Assembly (NCBI GenBank): GCA_029582155.1
Contig: CM055895.1
Span: 60,055,078-60,119,077, forward strand
From: Panopea generosa
Taxonomy: Eukaryota; Mollusca; Bivalvia; Adapedonta; Hiatellidae
DNA: 64,000 bases
Reading direction: 5' to 3'
Of the stretch, positions 11,646-22,869 are shown in pieces (position 1 is the first letter of the stretch; each line of letters starts with the position of its first letter). The notes beneath the pieces are model-generated. The model was not told where the DNA came from. It searched no databases and saw only the letters and a program-made list of their open reading frames with translations. A program made the position numbers and the translations under genes.

Positions 11646-12022
11646 TAGCAGAAAGTTTTTTAATTAAGAAATGAAATACTGTATAATAATTAATATGATT
11701 TCCTTCTCCCAAATCACTAAGAAAAGAAGAAATCATATGTTTGTCAAAAACAAAAATACTGCGGAATATTAAATGGGGATCATTTACATAATCATGTTGT
11801 AATGCATGCATTATTCAATATCAAATTGACATATAACTATGTTACATATATATGTCATACTTAGCAAAAACACAAGTTCCTGTGGGACTTGAAATAAATA
11901 TATGTTGTACCAAATTGTATTGTAAAATTTGCTGTGTATAATGCTGAATGTCATATTGTTTTGTAAATACGTTGACTCATGGATCAGTCTGATCCTCTGT
12001 CATTAAAGAAATAAAAGTTCCT

Positions 12023-12455
12023 ATCAATATAATGTTAAACCTATTTGACTCATACGTTCTATCTGTCTTAAATTATGGTTGCGAAATATTGGTTTCGATA
12101 AATCAGAGCAGCTGGAAAGGGGGCATTGAAAATTCTGTAAATGGACGCTCAATGTAAAAATGTCTACAAATAGATTATCTTTATACTCAGAAACGGGTAG
12201 ATGCCCACTGTATATTGAAAGGTATATACGAATAATAAAATACTGGCTCAATTTAGACAAAGAAAAAAGTCGAACTTGTGTTTTAAATATCATTAAAAAT
12301 GAACAGATGCAAGAAATTGAAACATACCAGAATGCAAAAAAAATGGTTTTCTAAAGTGCCAAATGTATTGTGCAAACATATTTACCAAATATCAGACCAC
12401 TTGATAAAACTGAACAACAAAAACATAAACACAATATCGCTAAAATAAAATGAAA
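12023..12455 (+). pseudogene. LINE A reverse transcriptase, 3' portion
   Basis: The frame resumes with IMLNLFDSYVLSVLNYGCEI, then shifts to STNRLSLYSETGRCPLYIER and YIRIIKYWLNL before ending at 12,354. This is the thumb and connection region that follows the block ending at 8,945 in element A. The remaining 100 bp to the AAATGAAATG run may be its tail. Confidence 0.75.
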
Positions 12456-12464
12456 TGAAATGTG

Positions 12465-12850
12465 TGTGGGTTTTATACTAAACAATAATGAGTTTCATAT
12501 TAAGTAATAATGGATTTCATACTAAGTAGTTATGGGCTTCCTAGTAAACAATCAATAATGGGTTTCATACTAAGTAGAAATGGGTTTCATACTAAGTAGA
12601 AATGGGGTTCATACTAAGTAATAATGGGTTTCATACTAAGTAGTAAACGGTTTCATACTAAGTAATAATGGGTTTCATACTAAGTAGTAATGGGTTTCAT
12701 ACTAAGTATGAATGGGTTTCATACTAAGCAATAATGGGTTTCATACTAAGTAGTAATGGGTTCCATATTAAGTAGTAATTAGTTTCATACTGAGTAATAA
12801 TATGTTTCATACTAAGTTATAATGGGTTTCATTATAAGTGATAATGGGTT
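12465..12850. repeat. 21-bp minisatellite
   Basis: About 18 copies of a unit close to TAATGGGTTTCATACTAAGTA, with point changes and small indels. It directly follows the LINE A tail. Confidence 0.9.
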
Positions 12851-13549
12851 ATTTTCGTAATATATATTTTACATATAATGCAATTTCAATTTTAGCGTAA
12901 CTACACAAGTTATGAAGGCTGAACAACTGACTGTCTTAACTAAACACGATTGATATAAGATAAACATTCTTAAGTACTACCAGTCCAGAAAGTAACCTCG
13001 GGATGCGGGCTAGGGTGACTTATAATAAAGTTGGAATGGAACAGAGTTTTATTTTAATACAAATACAAACAAATCCAAACACTATATCCAACAAATGAGG
13101 TGAGCGTTAGTGAAGATGAAAACGTATTTCATGTAATACGGAACAAAATTTAATACCCCCACTCCTAAAAAATGGCTATAATTATAAAGTTGAAATGAAG
13201 CAAAGTATAAGTTAGATACAGAACAAGATTAATAATAAGATATAAATATACATATATCAGAGATTGGAGCGGAGTATTCATTTAATACAAAACAAAAATT
13301 ACGACATTATCTAAATAATAAAGTGGGGGAGTAGATAAAATTGAAATGGGGTAGAGGATTTATTTAATACAAAACAAAATTAAAAAACAATAAGGATTGT
13401 TGTTAATTGTTGTTTTGACCGGTACCAAAGTAAATATGGAACAATGGGACCCGGCATGTTCTAACAATAATACAAACTATTTTCCATAAACAAATAACTA
13501 CTGTACTATGGCCAAAAATATAGACATGCAACAGTTCACATATAGCTTG

Positions 13550-14215
13550 CACCTAAAATACTTTCAATCAGATATTTCACCTTGAACTTAAATATAGCAG
13601 CCATTTAACACACATGTTGTACACCACAACTTCCACCAAAACATTAACACAGAGTTTAAAGACAAACTAACTGCACCCTACAATATGACCTTGACCTTCA
13701 AGATATGAGCCAAATATGTCATTTAATGTATCCGGGTATACAAATGCACACTTAAACCAAGTTCCAGTCATATAAATGCAAGTAATGCACACTTATGAAC
13801 AACTTGCACCAAAACTTTTTAATGTTATGTTTAAGACAAAATATGGCATATTCTCCCTGCAATATTACATTGACTTTAAATTGAGGATTTCGATATGATA
13901 CATACTGCTTCTGCGTATAAGAATGCAAAGTTAGACCAAATTACATGCCTATTACTGCAAACAATACATACGCACGAACAACTTTAACGCAAAGTTTAGC
14001 ACAAAATATGACATTTTCTCCCCACAATATGGCTATCAGTCTATAAACATCGTCTGTGAGTTAAGGACCCCGACAAACTGCCTCAGAGTATAAACAAACT
14101 CACTTATGCAAAGTTCCATCCAAATAACTGCTGCACACTTGTGGACAATTTGTACCAATAGTTAAAAGCAGGTTGAACGCCGACGCCGGAGTGAGTACAA
14201 ACTCCGCTTTACATA
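13550..14215 (+). repeat. Repeat family F, diverged array
   Basis: Two to three diverged units with phrases such as AACTTGCACCAAAACTTTT and ACAAAATATGACATTTTCTCC, ending in CGCCGACGCCGGAGTGAG. The unit at 13,686-13,698 carries TGACCTTGACCTT, also present in arrays at 30.9-31.6 kb and 48.0-48.8 kb. No coding potential. Confidence 0.55.
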
Positions 14216-14891
14216 TAATATTCGAGTTAAAATCAATATAAAAAAAATTGAATATTGCAAAATAACATAAAATGTACACTGAACATTGAACTGATTTTGA
14301 CTAATATTAACATTTGTATTCAAGTTGCTGCTTAATAGAGAGTATTAGTTGTTAAATAAGATTCATTTATTACAAGTAGCAGCACTTCTTAAAGCTATAG
14401 TATCGCCGTAAGATCGATGGCATAGTAATATTTATTAAGGTCAACAAACATAGATAGCAAATAAATATCTACCGAACGAATGCATTGCCATGGCAGTATT
14501 CATAAACGGGGTTTAAATACCTGATGCACATTTATGTAAGAATGCGTGTTTAAGAATTATTAATACTTCTAAGCTACAGCTACTAGTTCTATACGGTGTC
14601 ACAGTTGACTTTAAGGTTGCATCCTTCAATATTGTTGTAGTTGGTTGGATGGCGTATGAAGTATATAACAATGGAAATATTTAAAAGGTTGAACGTATGA
14701 GTGAGTGTGTGTATGTGTGCATGTCGAGTGAATTGTTGTGGATGAGTAGGTGAGTGACTGAATTAATTTGAATCTCGTATATTTATACATCACGTCATGT
14801 TGCAATTTATTTTGAAACATGTATTACAATTTTTAGGGCTTTGGTCATGTCAATATCTCAAAATATTTATTTTGATAATGTACTGAAATTT

Positions 14892-14920
14892 CAATTAAAG
14901 AGCGCGCGCTCCTTTAATTG
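14892..14920. other. Short GC-centred palindrome
   Basis: CAATTAAAG, then AGCGCGCGCT, then C and CTTTAATTG form a near-perfect inverted repeat. No transposon structure or gene is attached to it. Confidence 0.5.
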
Positions 14921-14994
14921 GACTATTTTATGTATAAATATTGTACAAAAATGAGCTGGTGCTTCGTTGAATCCACGTTATTTCGTTCTCGTGG

Positions 14995-15275
14995 GTCCCG
15001 ACTGTATAGTATATAATACTGGTACAATATCAAATACAGGTACACTATATAATTATGGTACAATATTTAAAACCGGTAAACTATATAATTATACATGTAG
15101 TACAATATCCAATAACGGTAAACTATATAATAATGGTACAATATCCAATAACGGTGCACTCTTTACATATTGTACAATATCCAATAACGGTGCACTACGT
15201 AATTATGGTACACTATCATATACCGCTATACTATATAATTAATGTGCAATGCCCTAAAGCGGTATATTCAATATC
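14995..15275. repeat. 36-bp minisatellite (first type)
   Basis: About eight diverged copies of a unit close to ACTATATAATTATGGTAC plus AATATCCAATAACGGTAA. It passes without a gap into a related 31-bp array. Confidence 0.8.
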
Positions 15276-16228
15276 ATAGTATATGAAACGACACTAGTAA
15301 ACTATTGAAATACAAATTCCAATACTTGTAAACTACTGAAATACAATAGCCGATATTGGTATACTATTGACATACACTATCCGATACTGGTATACTAGAA
15401 ATACACTATCTGATACTGGTATACTATTGAAATACAATATACGACACTGGTACTCTATTGAAAGACAATATCTGATATTAGTATAATATTGAAATACACT
15501 ATCCGATACTGGTATACTATTGAAATACACTATCCGATACTGATATAATGTTGAAATACAATATATGATACTGGACTGGTAACTATTGAAATACACTATC
15601 CGATACCGGAAAAACTATTGAAATACAATATCCGATACTGGTATACTTTTGAAATACAATATTCGATAACGGTATACTATTAAAATACACTATCCGATAC
15701 CGGTATACTATTGAAATACAATATACGATACTAGTTAACTATTGAAATATTATATACGATACTGGTATACTATTGAAATACAATATCCGATACCAGTATA
15801 CTAATGAAATACAATATACGATACTTGTATACTATTGAAATACCATATCTGATACTGGTATACTATTGAAATATATTACGATACTGGTATACTTTTGAAA
15901 TACAATATCCAATACTGGTACACTACCGAAATACAATATACGATACCGGTAAACAATTGAAATACAATAAACGATACTGGTATACTATTGAAATACACTA
16001 TCCGATACTGCTATACTATTGAAATGCAATATCCGATACCGGTATACTATTGAAATACACTATACGATACCGGTATACTATTGAAATACAGTATACAATA
16101 CTGGTATACTATTGAAATACAATATACACTACTGGTATACTATTGAAATACAATTTCCGATACTGTTATACTATTGAAATGCAATATACGATACTAGTAG
16201 ACTATTGAAATACAATATCCGATACTGG
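15276..16228. repeat. 31-bp minisatellite
   Basis: Roughly 30 copies of a unit near ACTATTGAAATACAATATCC plus GATACTGGTAT. Spacing measured from GAAATACAC at 15,491 and 15,522 is 31 bp. The shared CAATATCC and GGTATAC segments suggest it derives from the preceding 36-bp array. Confidence 0.9.
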
Positions 16229-16830
16229 TATGCATGAACAACGGCAACTCTATATGGGTGAATGTATGCATGGACAAGGGCAACTCCATATGGGTGAATG
16301 TATGCATGGACAAGGGCAACTCAAGATGGGGAATGTATGCATGGACAAGAGCAACCCTATATGGGCAAATGTATGCATGGACAAGGGCAACTCTATATGG
16401 GTGAATGTATGCATGGACAAGGGCAACTCCATATGGGTGAATGTATGCATGGACAAGGGCAACTCAAAATGGGGAATGTATGCATTGACAAGGGCAACTC
16501 TATATGGGCGAATGTATGCATGGACAAGAGCAACACTATATGGGCGAATGTATGCATGGACAAGGGCAACCCTATATGGGCAAATGTATGCATGGACAAG
16601 GGTAACCCTATATGGGTGAATGTATGCATGGACAAGGGCATCCCTATATGGGCGAATGTATGCATGGACAAGGGCAACCCTATATGGGTGAATGTATACA
16701 TGGACAAGGGCAACTCAAGATGGGGGAATGTATGCATGGACAAGGGTAACACTATATGGACGAATGTATGCATGGACAAGGGAAACTCTATATGGGTGAA
16801 TGGATGCATTGACAAGGGCAACTCTGTATG
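16229..16830. repeat. 36-bp minisatellite (second type)
   Basis: About 17 copies of a unit near GAATGTATGCATGGACAAGG plus GCAACTCTATATGGGT. Because 36 is a multiple of three and the unit lacks stops in several frames, it yields long open frames on both strands (up to 182 codons, with a 12-residue repeat such as NVCMDKGNSIWV). No start context, splice site or domain supports translation. Confidence 0.9.
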
Positions 16831-17019
16831 CTCCCCTCTCCCATAAATGGTTGCGTGGGGCATAAAAAAATAAAATAAAATCTTTTTGAAAGTTAAATAC
16901 AATATTCATAGCATATATCAGTTGACCTAGTACACCAAGTGTTTTTGTATGTACATGTACTTCATCTTAAAGAACTGCCTTCTCGAACAAGGAATTTCAT
17001 ATTGATATATTTGATTTGT

Positions 17020-17235
17020 TCAACAGATGACCAGTTAACCCAGCCACTCTTTTATGGAAGGTTACCAGTACTCACGCACACCAATCTCAGAACACAGCAG
17101 ATAACTTTACCACTGAAATCAGCAGTGGGAAACAATGACAATGAGACGCAATATTGTATATCAATCATCACATAGACTGTGTCCAGGCGGTGACTCAAAC
17201 TCACAACCAAAGATAACGGGGCCCAGCTGTGATAT
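17020..17235 (-). mobile_element. SINE family S2, truncated copy
   Basis: The minus strand carries the S2 body (GATGACCAGTTAACCCAG and ATTGTATATCAATCATCAC on the plus strand) and a worn head near 17,200. The 3' tail is absent. Confidence 0.65.
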
Positions 17236-17424
17236 TAAGGATTATAATTTATTATGTGTGTAGTTTGAATAATTTATCATGTGTGTAGTTCAAATAATTT
17301 TAATTTATTATGTGAGTAGTTTGAATTATTTTCAGCAGCAGTTACACCAATCTAGATTCTGTACGTTAGTAAATCAATTGTATCAAATAAAGCTACTGAC
17401 ATCTCCAGTCTGTTTCATTATTTA

Positions 17425-17547
17425 TTGTATGATATTGTGTGATAGTTGTGTGATATTGTGTGATATTGTATGATATTGTGTGATATTGTGTAATACTGTG
17501 TGATATTGTATAATATTGTGTGATATTGTATGATATTGTGTGATACT
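17425..17547. repeat. 10-bp repeat (GATATTGTGT)n
   Basis: About a dozen copies of GATATTGTGT or GATATTGTAT end two bases before the TA of the neighbouring MITE. Confidence 0.85.
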
Positions 17548-17553
17548 GTTATA

Positions 17554-17731
17554 CAGTCAAACCTGTGTCAGTGGTCACCTCTATTAACCAGCCACCTGCC
17601 TTAAGCAACAATATTTTCTATTCCCCATTTCTATGCTTTCGGAGTAAATCAACCTGTATCAAGCAACAAACTGTCTTAAAAGTCCAAATTTGCTCTTTCC
17701 CTTGATTGGCTGCTTAAATCAGGTTTGACTG
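17554..17731. mobile_element. Small Tigger/pogo-type MITE, TA target site
   Basis: The 178-bp element begins CAGTCAAACCTG and ends CAGGTTTGACTG, a 12-bp perfect inverted repeat, flanked on both sides by TA. CAGT ends and TA duplication are typical of Tc1/mariner-superfamily Tigger/pogo elements. There is no open frame. A half copy lies at 57,168-57,250. Confidence 0.85.
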
Positions 17732-17871
17732 TACATAGTCTTTATTGACAACATCTACAGAACAATGTAGTACTAGCTCAGTCCAAAACTTTTTGTAAGA
17801 AGGTTTGTCAGTAATTTTTAAATTAGGACAGTGGTTATAAGTGGATATCATATCTGTGGTATTCTTCATCC

Positions 17872-18220
17872 AATATACCACAGCAGTTGTCTAATGGTAA
17901 AGCATCCACCTCGCATGTGGAAGGTAATGGGGCTCAATCCCTGGCCAGGTCATAGCAAAACTTTAAAAAATGGTACTATAAACTTCCGCACTTGGCGCTC
18001 AACTATTAGAGGATAGTTCAAGGTCTGGTTGGCCTGGTGTCAGTATAATGTGATTTGGTGGTATACCATACCATGCGCCTATGGCATGATATTTCAGTGT
18101 GGCAGCATTTAGAATACTGTCTCAAGCAGACATGTGTCATGATATGACTGAAAAGTTGTAATGCTAAACATCATGCAACAAGTCTCCACCAATAAAACAT
18201 GATGTCATGCCCAACGTATA
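17872..18220 (+). mobile_element. SINE family S1, near full-length
   Basis: The tRNA-like head has A-box GTCTAATGGTAAAGC, stem-loop CCACCTCGCATGTGG (anticodon-position CGC, as in an Ala tRNA) and B-box GGGCTCAATCC. The body contains AATGGTACTATAAACTTCC and ends in CTGTCTCAAGCAGACATG and GATATGACTGAAAAGTTG. Related copies are at 2,222, 27,480 and 53,425. Confidence 0.8.
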
Positions 18221-18334
18221 AAAAGTTGAAAATGTTAAAGCCCACTAAAATGTTTTATTTTACATCACTTGTAATATTTGTTAGTATAACTTTACAAATT
18301 ACATTGATAATATTGTTTGTGTAGATTGTTTGTT

Positions 18335-18956
18335 AGTTTGTTTGAATATTTAGCATCATTTTACGCCATTGAAGGCTAACAGAAGATAAGTTAACCCTTT
18401 ACTCCATAGATACGCGTTTTCCTGCACCAATCACAGAAAGCCTTAAGAAAACAGTGCATGAAGAGTTCAGATTGCTCGTAACAAGCAATCTGAACACTTT
18501 CTGCACTTTTTTCCACTCTGTCAGTTGATATAAACATAATTCAGCCAATAATTCAAAAGCCTTCAGTTCTATATTAGAGGTGTCCAAAGGTGTCTATATT
18601 AGAGGTGTCCAAAGGCGTCTTTATTAGAGGTGTCCAAAGGCGTCTATATTACAGGTCAGCTGGTGTCCAAAGGCATCTATATTAGAGGTGTCCAAAGGCA
18701 TCTATATAAGAGGTGAAGTAAATGGTTAACTTAACTGCTCTTTCCTGGGATACTCGAAGGTCAATCAGTACTCGAGCACACCCATCTCCGCAAAACACTA
18801 ATATTTTTTCCACTTGAATCAGTGGTAAGTGATGAATAACAATGTGACGCAACATCATATATCAACCATCATGGAGATGATGGCCAGGCGGAGATTCGAA
18901 CTCATGATTCAGTCAGACACACTACCAACTGAGCTAACCAGGCCTGGCTGTATTTG
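18335..18956 (-). mobile_element. SINE family S2 split by a MITE
   Basis: Both halves match the S2 copy at 4,169-4,458: the 3' part at 18,335-18,394 (CATTTTACGCCATTGAAGG) and the 5' part with tRNA-like head at 18,726-18,956. Removing 18,395-18,725 plus one TTAA restores a continuous S2 sequence, which fixes the order of the two insertions. Confidence 0.85.
18395..18725. mobile_element. piggyBac-like MITE with TTAA duplication
   Basis: The 331-bp element starts CCCTTTACTCC and ends with the inverse of CCATTTACTTC, flanked by TTAA at 18,391-18,394 and 18,726-18,729. CCCTTT-like ends and a TTAA target are diagnostic of the piggyBac superfamily. Inside are a 12-bp perfect hairpin (GTTCAGATTGCT, paired with AGCAATCTGAAC) at about 18,465-18,496 and six to seven copies of a 25-bp repeat near TATTAGAGGTGTCCAAAGGC at 18,572-18,716. 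No transposase is encoded. Confidence 0.85.
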
Positions 18957-19042
18957 TGTAAAACCAGTAGGTTTCAACTAATATTTTAAGATATTCCAAT
19001 ATCCCCCTCCCCACCACACCATATTTTTCAATAAATACTAAC

Positions 19043-19215
19043 CTCCATGATGATTCAGAGCTGGTCATCTGTCTTCTCCCCGGGTCTCAGGTACAGTCCA
19101 TGGAACCATGGCATGTTTTTATGATCATTAAAATCTCACAGTATCTGATATTCCACTTTTATCTCCTCAATGATTTCGTGAATTGATTCCAGAATCTTCA
19201 CTGCAGTAACCTCCC
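19043..19215 (-). pseudogene. Protein kinase exon, myosin-III (NINAC)-like, broken
   Basis: This is one exon of a Ser/Thr kinase N-lobe. It reads GEVTAVKILESIHEIIEEIK (VAVK with the ATP-binding Lys, then helix C with its Glu), then VEYQIL, a stop, DFNDHKNMPWFHGLYLRPGE, then KTDDQL, a stop, and IIME. The order and wording fit class III myosin kinases (AVKI..IH...EEI..EY..L...H...FYG); MAP4K-type kinases are the next best match. The acceptor TTTTAG/GGGAGG and donor GAG/GTTAGT are intact. Stops lie at 19,136-19,138 (CGA to TGA would explain it) and 19,055-19,057 (TGG to TGA, at the Trp of DQLW). No neighbouring kinase exon was found, so it is a decayed fragment. Confidence 0.7.
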
Positions 19216-19218
19216 CTA

Positions 19219-19247
19219 AAATAAAATCTCACAGTATCTGATATTCC
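19219..19247 (-). repeat. Duplicated piece of the kinase exon
   Basis: About 28 bp around AGTGGAATATCAGATACTG plus TGAGATTTTA occur here and again inside the kinase exon at 19,130-19,158, both including the premature TGA. This copy supplies the sequence just upstream of the exon's splice acceptor. A tandem duplication of about 89 bp after the stop mutation is the simplest reading. Confidence 0.6.
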
Positions 19248-19254
19248 ACTTCAA

Positions 19255-20020
19255 ACAGGCAAGCAGAGAAAATTATTTTGTTATTTTTTTACAATTTTTT
19301 TACAGTAAGTACACCGGTAATATGGTCAAGGAGCATATAAACACATTACCTTTGATGACCATAATGCAGTTTGCCCATTTTCCTACTCAAAATTTATTTC
19401 AACAGTTATCATTTTAAATTAATGTTTGTTTACATACGTTTCCGGAAGTAATCGCCATTTTGCCAGTTCAGCCGAAGTATTTCTTTAAACTTTGTTTTGA
19501 TTGGTCAATACGGACACCTCAGAATCAATCGGAACATCGCTCGGCAATTTCCGTAAACGTTTGAACGTTCCGATTGGGCGGAGTATAATCCGGAAATTTG
19601 GCGCCATCTGTTCACAAACCAATCATTGATTTGTGTTCTTATTCTATGGTAAATAGTAAAAGTTTGAAGGCTTGTCATTCATAGCGAAACCCAAATGAAA
19701 GAAGTGAAACCTACATTTTACTGTTTGTCAACCTCTGCACTATCAAAATGTGATGAGAAAAGTAGGGGTCATGTGTCATATAAGAGATGTTTTTTTTCTG
19801 CTCAGTGTGGTGACAAAGTGAAAGTAGACTTTCGAAATCATGTATTCATACCCCAATTTCCAAGCATCATTTTTTTTTTCTAAATTCACAATTCAAACAT
19901 GACAATGCTATTTAAATGTTCAAAATATATCAATAATGCCATTCAAATAAAAAAAATGAGCATTTAAATAAAGAAAATGCATTTTTAAAGAAGAAGAAAT
20001 GAGGATTATTTATAATCGCC
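19255..20020. repeat. Dispersed repeat X, copy 1 (internally deleted)
   Basis: Blocks at 19,258-19,395, 19,430-19,610 and 19,625-20,015 match 60,325-60,460, 61,800-61,985 and 62,255-62,675 in the same order and orientation at high identity (for example GTTTGAAGGCTTGTCATTC and GAAGTGAAACCTACATTTTA). Compared with copy 2 it lacks about 1.3 kb after the first block and about 270 bp, with a candidate first exon, after the second. Confidence 0.75.
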
Positions 20021-20029
20021 ATTTAGCCT

Positions 20030-21730
20030 AATTAAATAAGGCGTGAATGGACAGCTTTTTTATTATTTTGATATCTGATCTGCTGTCCATAACGCCTTAT
20101 TGCGCTTGACCAATTTATGTACTGGAAAAAAATCCACCGACATCGCTTCGCTGTGTATGTCATTTAACGCTGTTATACGGCTTGACAACATAAACAAACT
20201 GTTGAAATTATAAATCAATGAAACATTAATTTATCAAACGGTGTTAATAAAATACATCATTAAGTTGAGTTACAATGAAATTATTAACAATTTACTGGGT
20301 GAACCATCAAAATCATAATCGCGAACGAAATTTTGACGTCACGCGCCCCTGTTACGGAACTGAATAATTGTCCACCATGAACAACGTATAACGGAGAAGA
20401 TTTGATGTACACACGGTTGAAGCGAAATACACACAGAAGTTTATATTTTCTTGAAAGTTGGTGCATAGTAATCATTCTTTGTTGTTACTATTTAAATATT
20501 ATGAAACGGTTATGAATAAAGAAAATAAAATAAGTAACCGTGTATTTTTATAAGCAATTAGCAGTCTTTATAGCCTAAGCAGTGACTTAATAATACTTAA
20601 TAGATAGGTCACTGATATAAGTCCTTGGGAATTTGGTATTTGACATACATGTTAATGGATTAGGGTTAAGGTGATCAGCCTAAAAAATGTTTTAACATTT
20701 GACCTTTTTAAATAGAAAAAAAACCAATACGGACATAGTATATAATTACCCCAGATAACTTCCTCATATTTTTATGGGCATGAAATATAGCTGAAATACG
20801 AATAAACGCGTGCTGAGAATGTATTACATCTTTTAAAATAGTAATTTGAGGAGTGGGTGCTTTTACACTTTTAATGTTATTTTATAATTATAATTTCTAT
20901 AAGAAACATAACTTTAATTACCCCAGAAAACTTTACTTATTCCTAGTTTTATTGACTGTAAATTTAGAAAAGGGTTATTGCTTAAATAAGGATACACGCA
21001 AGGACCCGTCTGTGATACATGTATTTCTCTTTTTGTGTTGGGTAATGTTTTTACATTTTGATATTATTTCTACAAAAAGAAAATTAAATAAGTACCTCAA
21101 ATACTATTCAAATAGTAGCAGTTCGAGTATCTTGGGTGCGATATCAAACAATTACTACATAAGATCGTACATATAAATACGAATGTGCCGCAGAGACGTA
21201 CGTGTGTAAAACCAAGTCACTGTCTGCTGTGCTCCTATCTACTCACTCAGATATTAGCTATCTTAACTTGAAAGAATTGTTTGTTTGTTGTTGTTGTTGT
21301 GGTTTTTTTTGGTGGGGGGGGGGTGTCAAGAATTATGTCCATTTACAACAAAAACAACTTACAAAAAACTACCTACATACATAATGCTAAAATACTTGGC
21401 TATGACTATGGTTCGCGGCACCGTAAAGGTCACTTAATATGAGCCAGTAAATAGGTCGACAAGATCACACACTGTGTATATAGTTGAAATTGCTAGTTTT
21501 CTAACTGAATTCCACTTGTCACGAAGGTGTTAAACAGGCATTTAACATAAGCTTCTTTAAAACAAAAGCGAAGACTACACACAAACGTGCAACCTAGTTG
21601 TAAGCTTATTGAAAACACAATTTTAATGATGGATCAAAATTGTCTTTGAAACGACATGTACATGTTGTTTATTCTTGTACTGTCGTGTTTGTTGTTATGC
21701 GAGTTACCAATCTTACCATTATGGGGACTT
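20030..21730. other. No gene seen; low-complexity patches
   Basis: AT-rich sequence with a (TTG)n/T/G run at 21,275-21,325. Open frames of 60-107 codons have no recognisable motif. C-terminal exons of the methyltransferase upstream on the minus strand could lie here, but I could not identify them. Confidence 0.4.
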
Positions 21731-21734
21731 CCGT

Positions 21735-21850
21735 ACAGAGTTGGATCTGTTGTGTCCTTAAGCAAGACACTTTGTCCGAATAAGCTTAGTACTGGATCTA
21801 CGCAAGAATTCTTCGTATTTCAATCAAGGTAAAATAAATAAGTCTATATT
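21735..21850 (+). mobile_element. SINE family S3, 5'-truncated
   Basis: The S3 body is clear: TTGTGTCCTTAAGCAAGACA, then GCTTAGTACTGGATCTACGC. The tRNA-like head is missing. Confidence 0.65.
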
Positions 21851-22469
21851 TGCCATTTTTAGGCGACTTCTGTCAGTAAAAGGACTTAAATATTGTCTAT
21901 TTACACGAACATGTAAAAGAGAAAGAGAAGATTAAAATCGTGTAAACAACTATCTTTGGGAACTTATGGTAGGTATATATGGTTTTAATGTAAACTATAC
22001 ATTTTATAGTGACCCATACGTTTTACCGAAGAGGGTTGTGAAGCCTGATTTCATCCCAAAGATTACAACAAACTCGTTGATATTGTGTCCCAGTTTTAAA
22101 CCTTTTTTTTCTGAAAAAGTCACCTTTGCTATTACAAATAAATTGTTCCGACAGTCATAGAATAATTCAATATTCTGCCGAAAAGTGACTACGGCATCGA
22201 ACTTGATACTTTACAACACGACTCGACCAGAATAATAAATAAGAACACATTGTTAATCAAAACCCGACCCTCTTTAAAAAATCGGTTTGGTAGGTCAGCA
22301 TTTTTTTTAATCCCAACAACGCCCAATCAACTTGCCCAACATAGAGCAATTGTTGGCTAAAATGTATATCATCAGCATGGTTTGGGCAGTAGTGCAATTA
22401 ATTGTAATATATCGTTTATTAAATTCTTCGAAAAGTAATATATATACTATATCAGAGACCCATATACAG

Positions 22470-22656
22470 AGACGCGGAGTTGAATCAAAGTACATTCTCG
22501 CTACTTTCTCTAAATACGGGTCAAATTCACATGTCACTACAGTACCATTTTCCGGAACAACTTCTGCGCATGCCAAAGCAGCGTATCCGGTGAACATTCC
22601 AATTTCCAACACTCGATTTGCTTTGCTCATGCTGACAAGGCTTTGAAGGAAATTTC
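22470..22656 (-). CDS. O-methyltransferase exon, SAM-binding motif I
   Basis: This internal exon belongs to a class I SAM-dependent O-methyltransferase of the caffeoyl-CoA/catechol type (Methyltransf_3 family), which transfers a methyl group to a hydroxyl of a small molecule. It reads NFLQSLVSMSKANRVLEIGM then FTGYAALACAEVVPENGTVV and TCEFDPYLEKVARMYFDSTP. VLEIGMFTGY is motif I, and the acidic residue after the next strand is in CEFD. The acceptor TTTCAG/GA is good and begins in phase 1. The donor end near 22,470 is not fixed. The frame is intact. The upstream exon at 26,185 ends in phase 0, so at least one exon between them is missing from this annotation. Confidence 0.75.
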
Positions 22657-22869
22657 CTGAAATTCATGAAGAGCATAAAATTATGCATATGAATTACATA
22701 ATGTTTATTAATAACCGTAGCTCAACAAAGAAATAAATATAAATAAAACAAACAAAACCACACGATAAATACTTTAAAAGTTTCTAGCACTTGAAAGGTT
22801 CACATGTTATTGAACCTACTTCCCACTGCATTCACTTGGAAGTGCAACATAGTCTACGGCGAATTAATT

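Larger units (their letters stand above)
8950..12022 (+). mobile_element. LINE B inserted into LINE A
   Basis: A non-LTR retrotransposon of about 3.07 kb, with ORF1 (8,969-9,977), ORF2 endonuclease (10,385-11,215) and the ORF2 C-terminus (11,395-11,645), then a 3' untranslated region ending in AATAAA-type sequence (GAAATAAAAG at about 12,010). The reverse transcriptase between endonuclease and C-terminus is deleted near 11,360-11,390. The left junction lies within GAAATACCTGATTGC and the right one within AAAGTTCCTATC, each next to the LINE A frame. A possible short target duplication around CCT is too short to be certain. Confidence 0.75.

Noticed and set aside
16229..16902. Open frames of 129, 182 and 169 codons on both strands
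   Set aside because: They arise because the 36-bp repeat unit is a multiple of three and lacks stops. No domain, start context or splice signal supports them.
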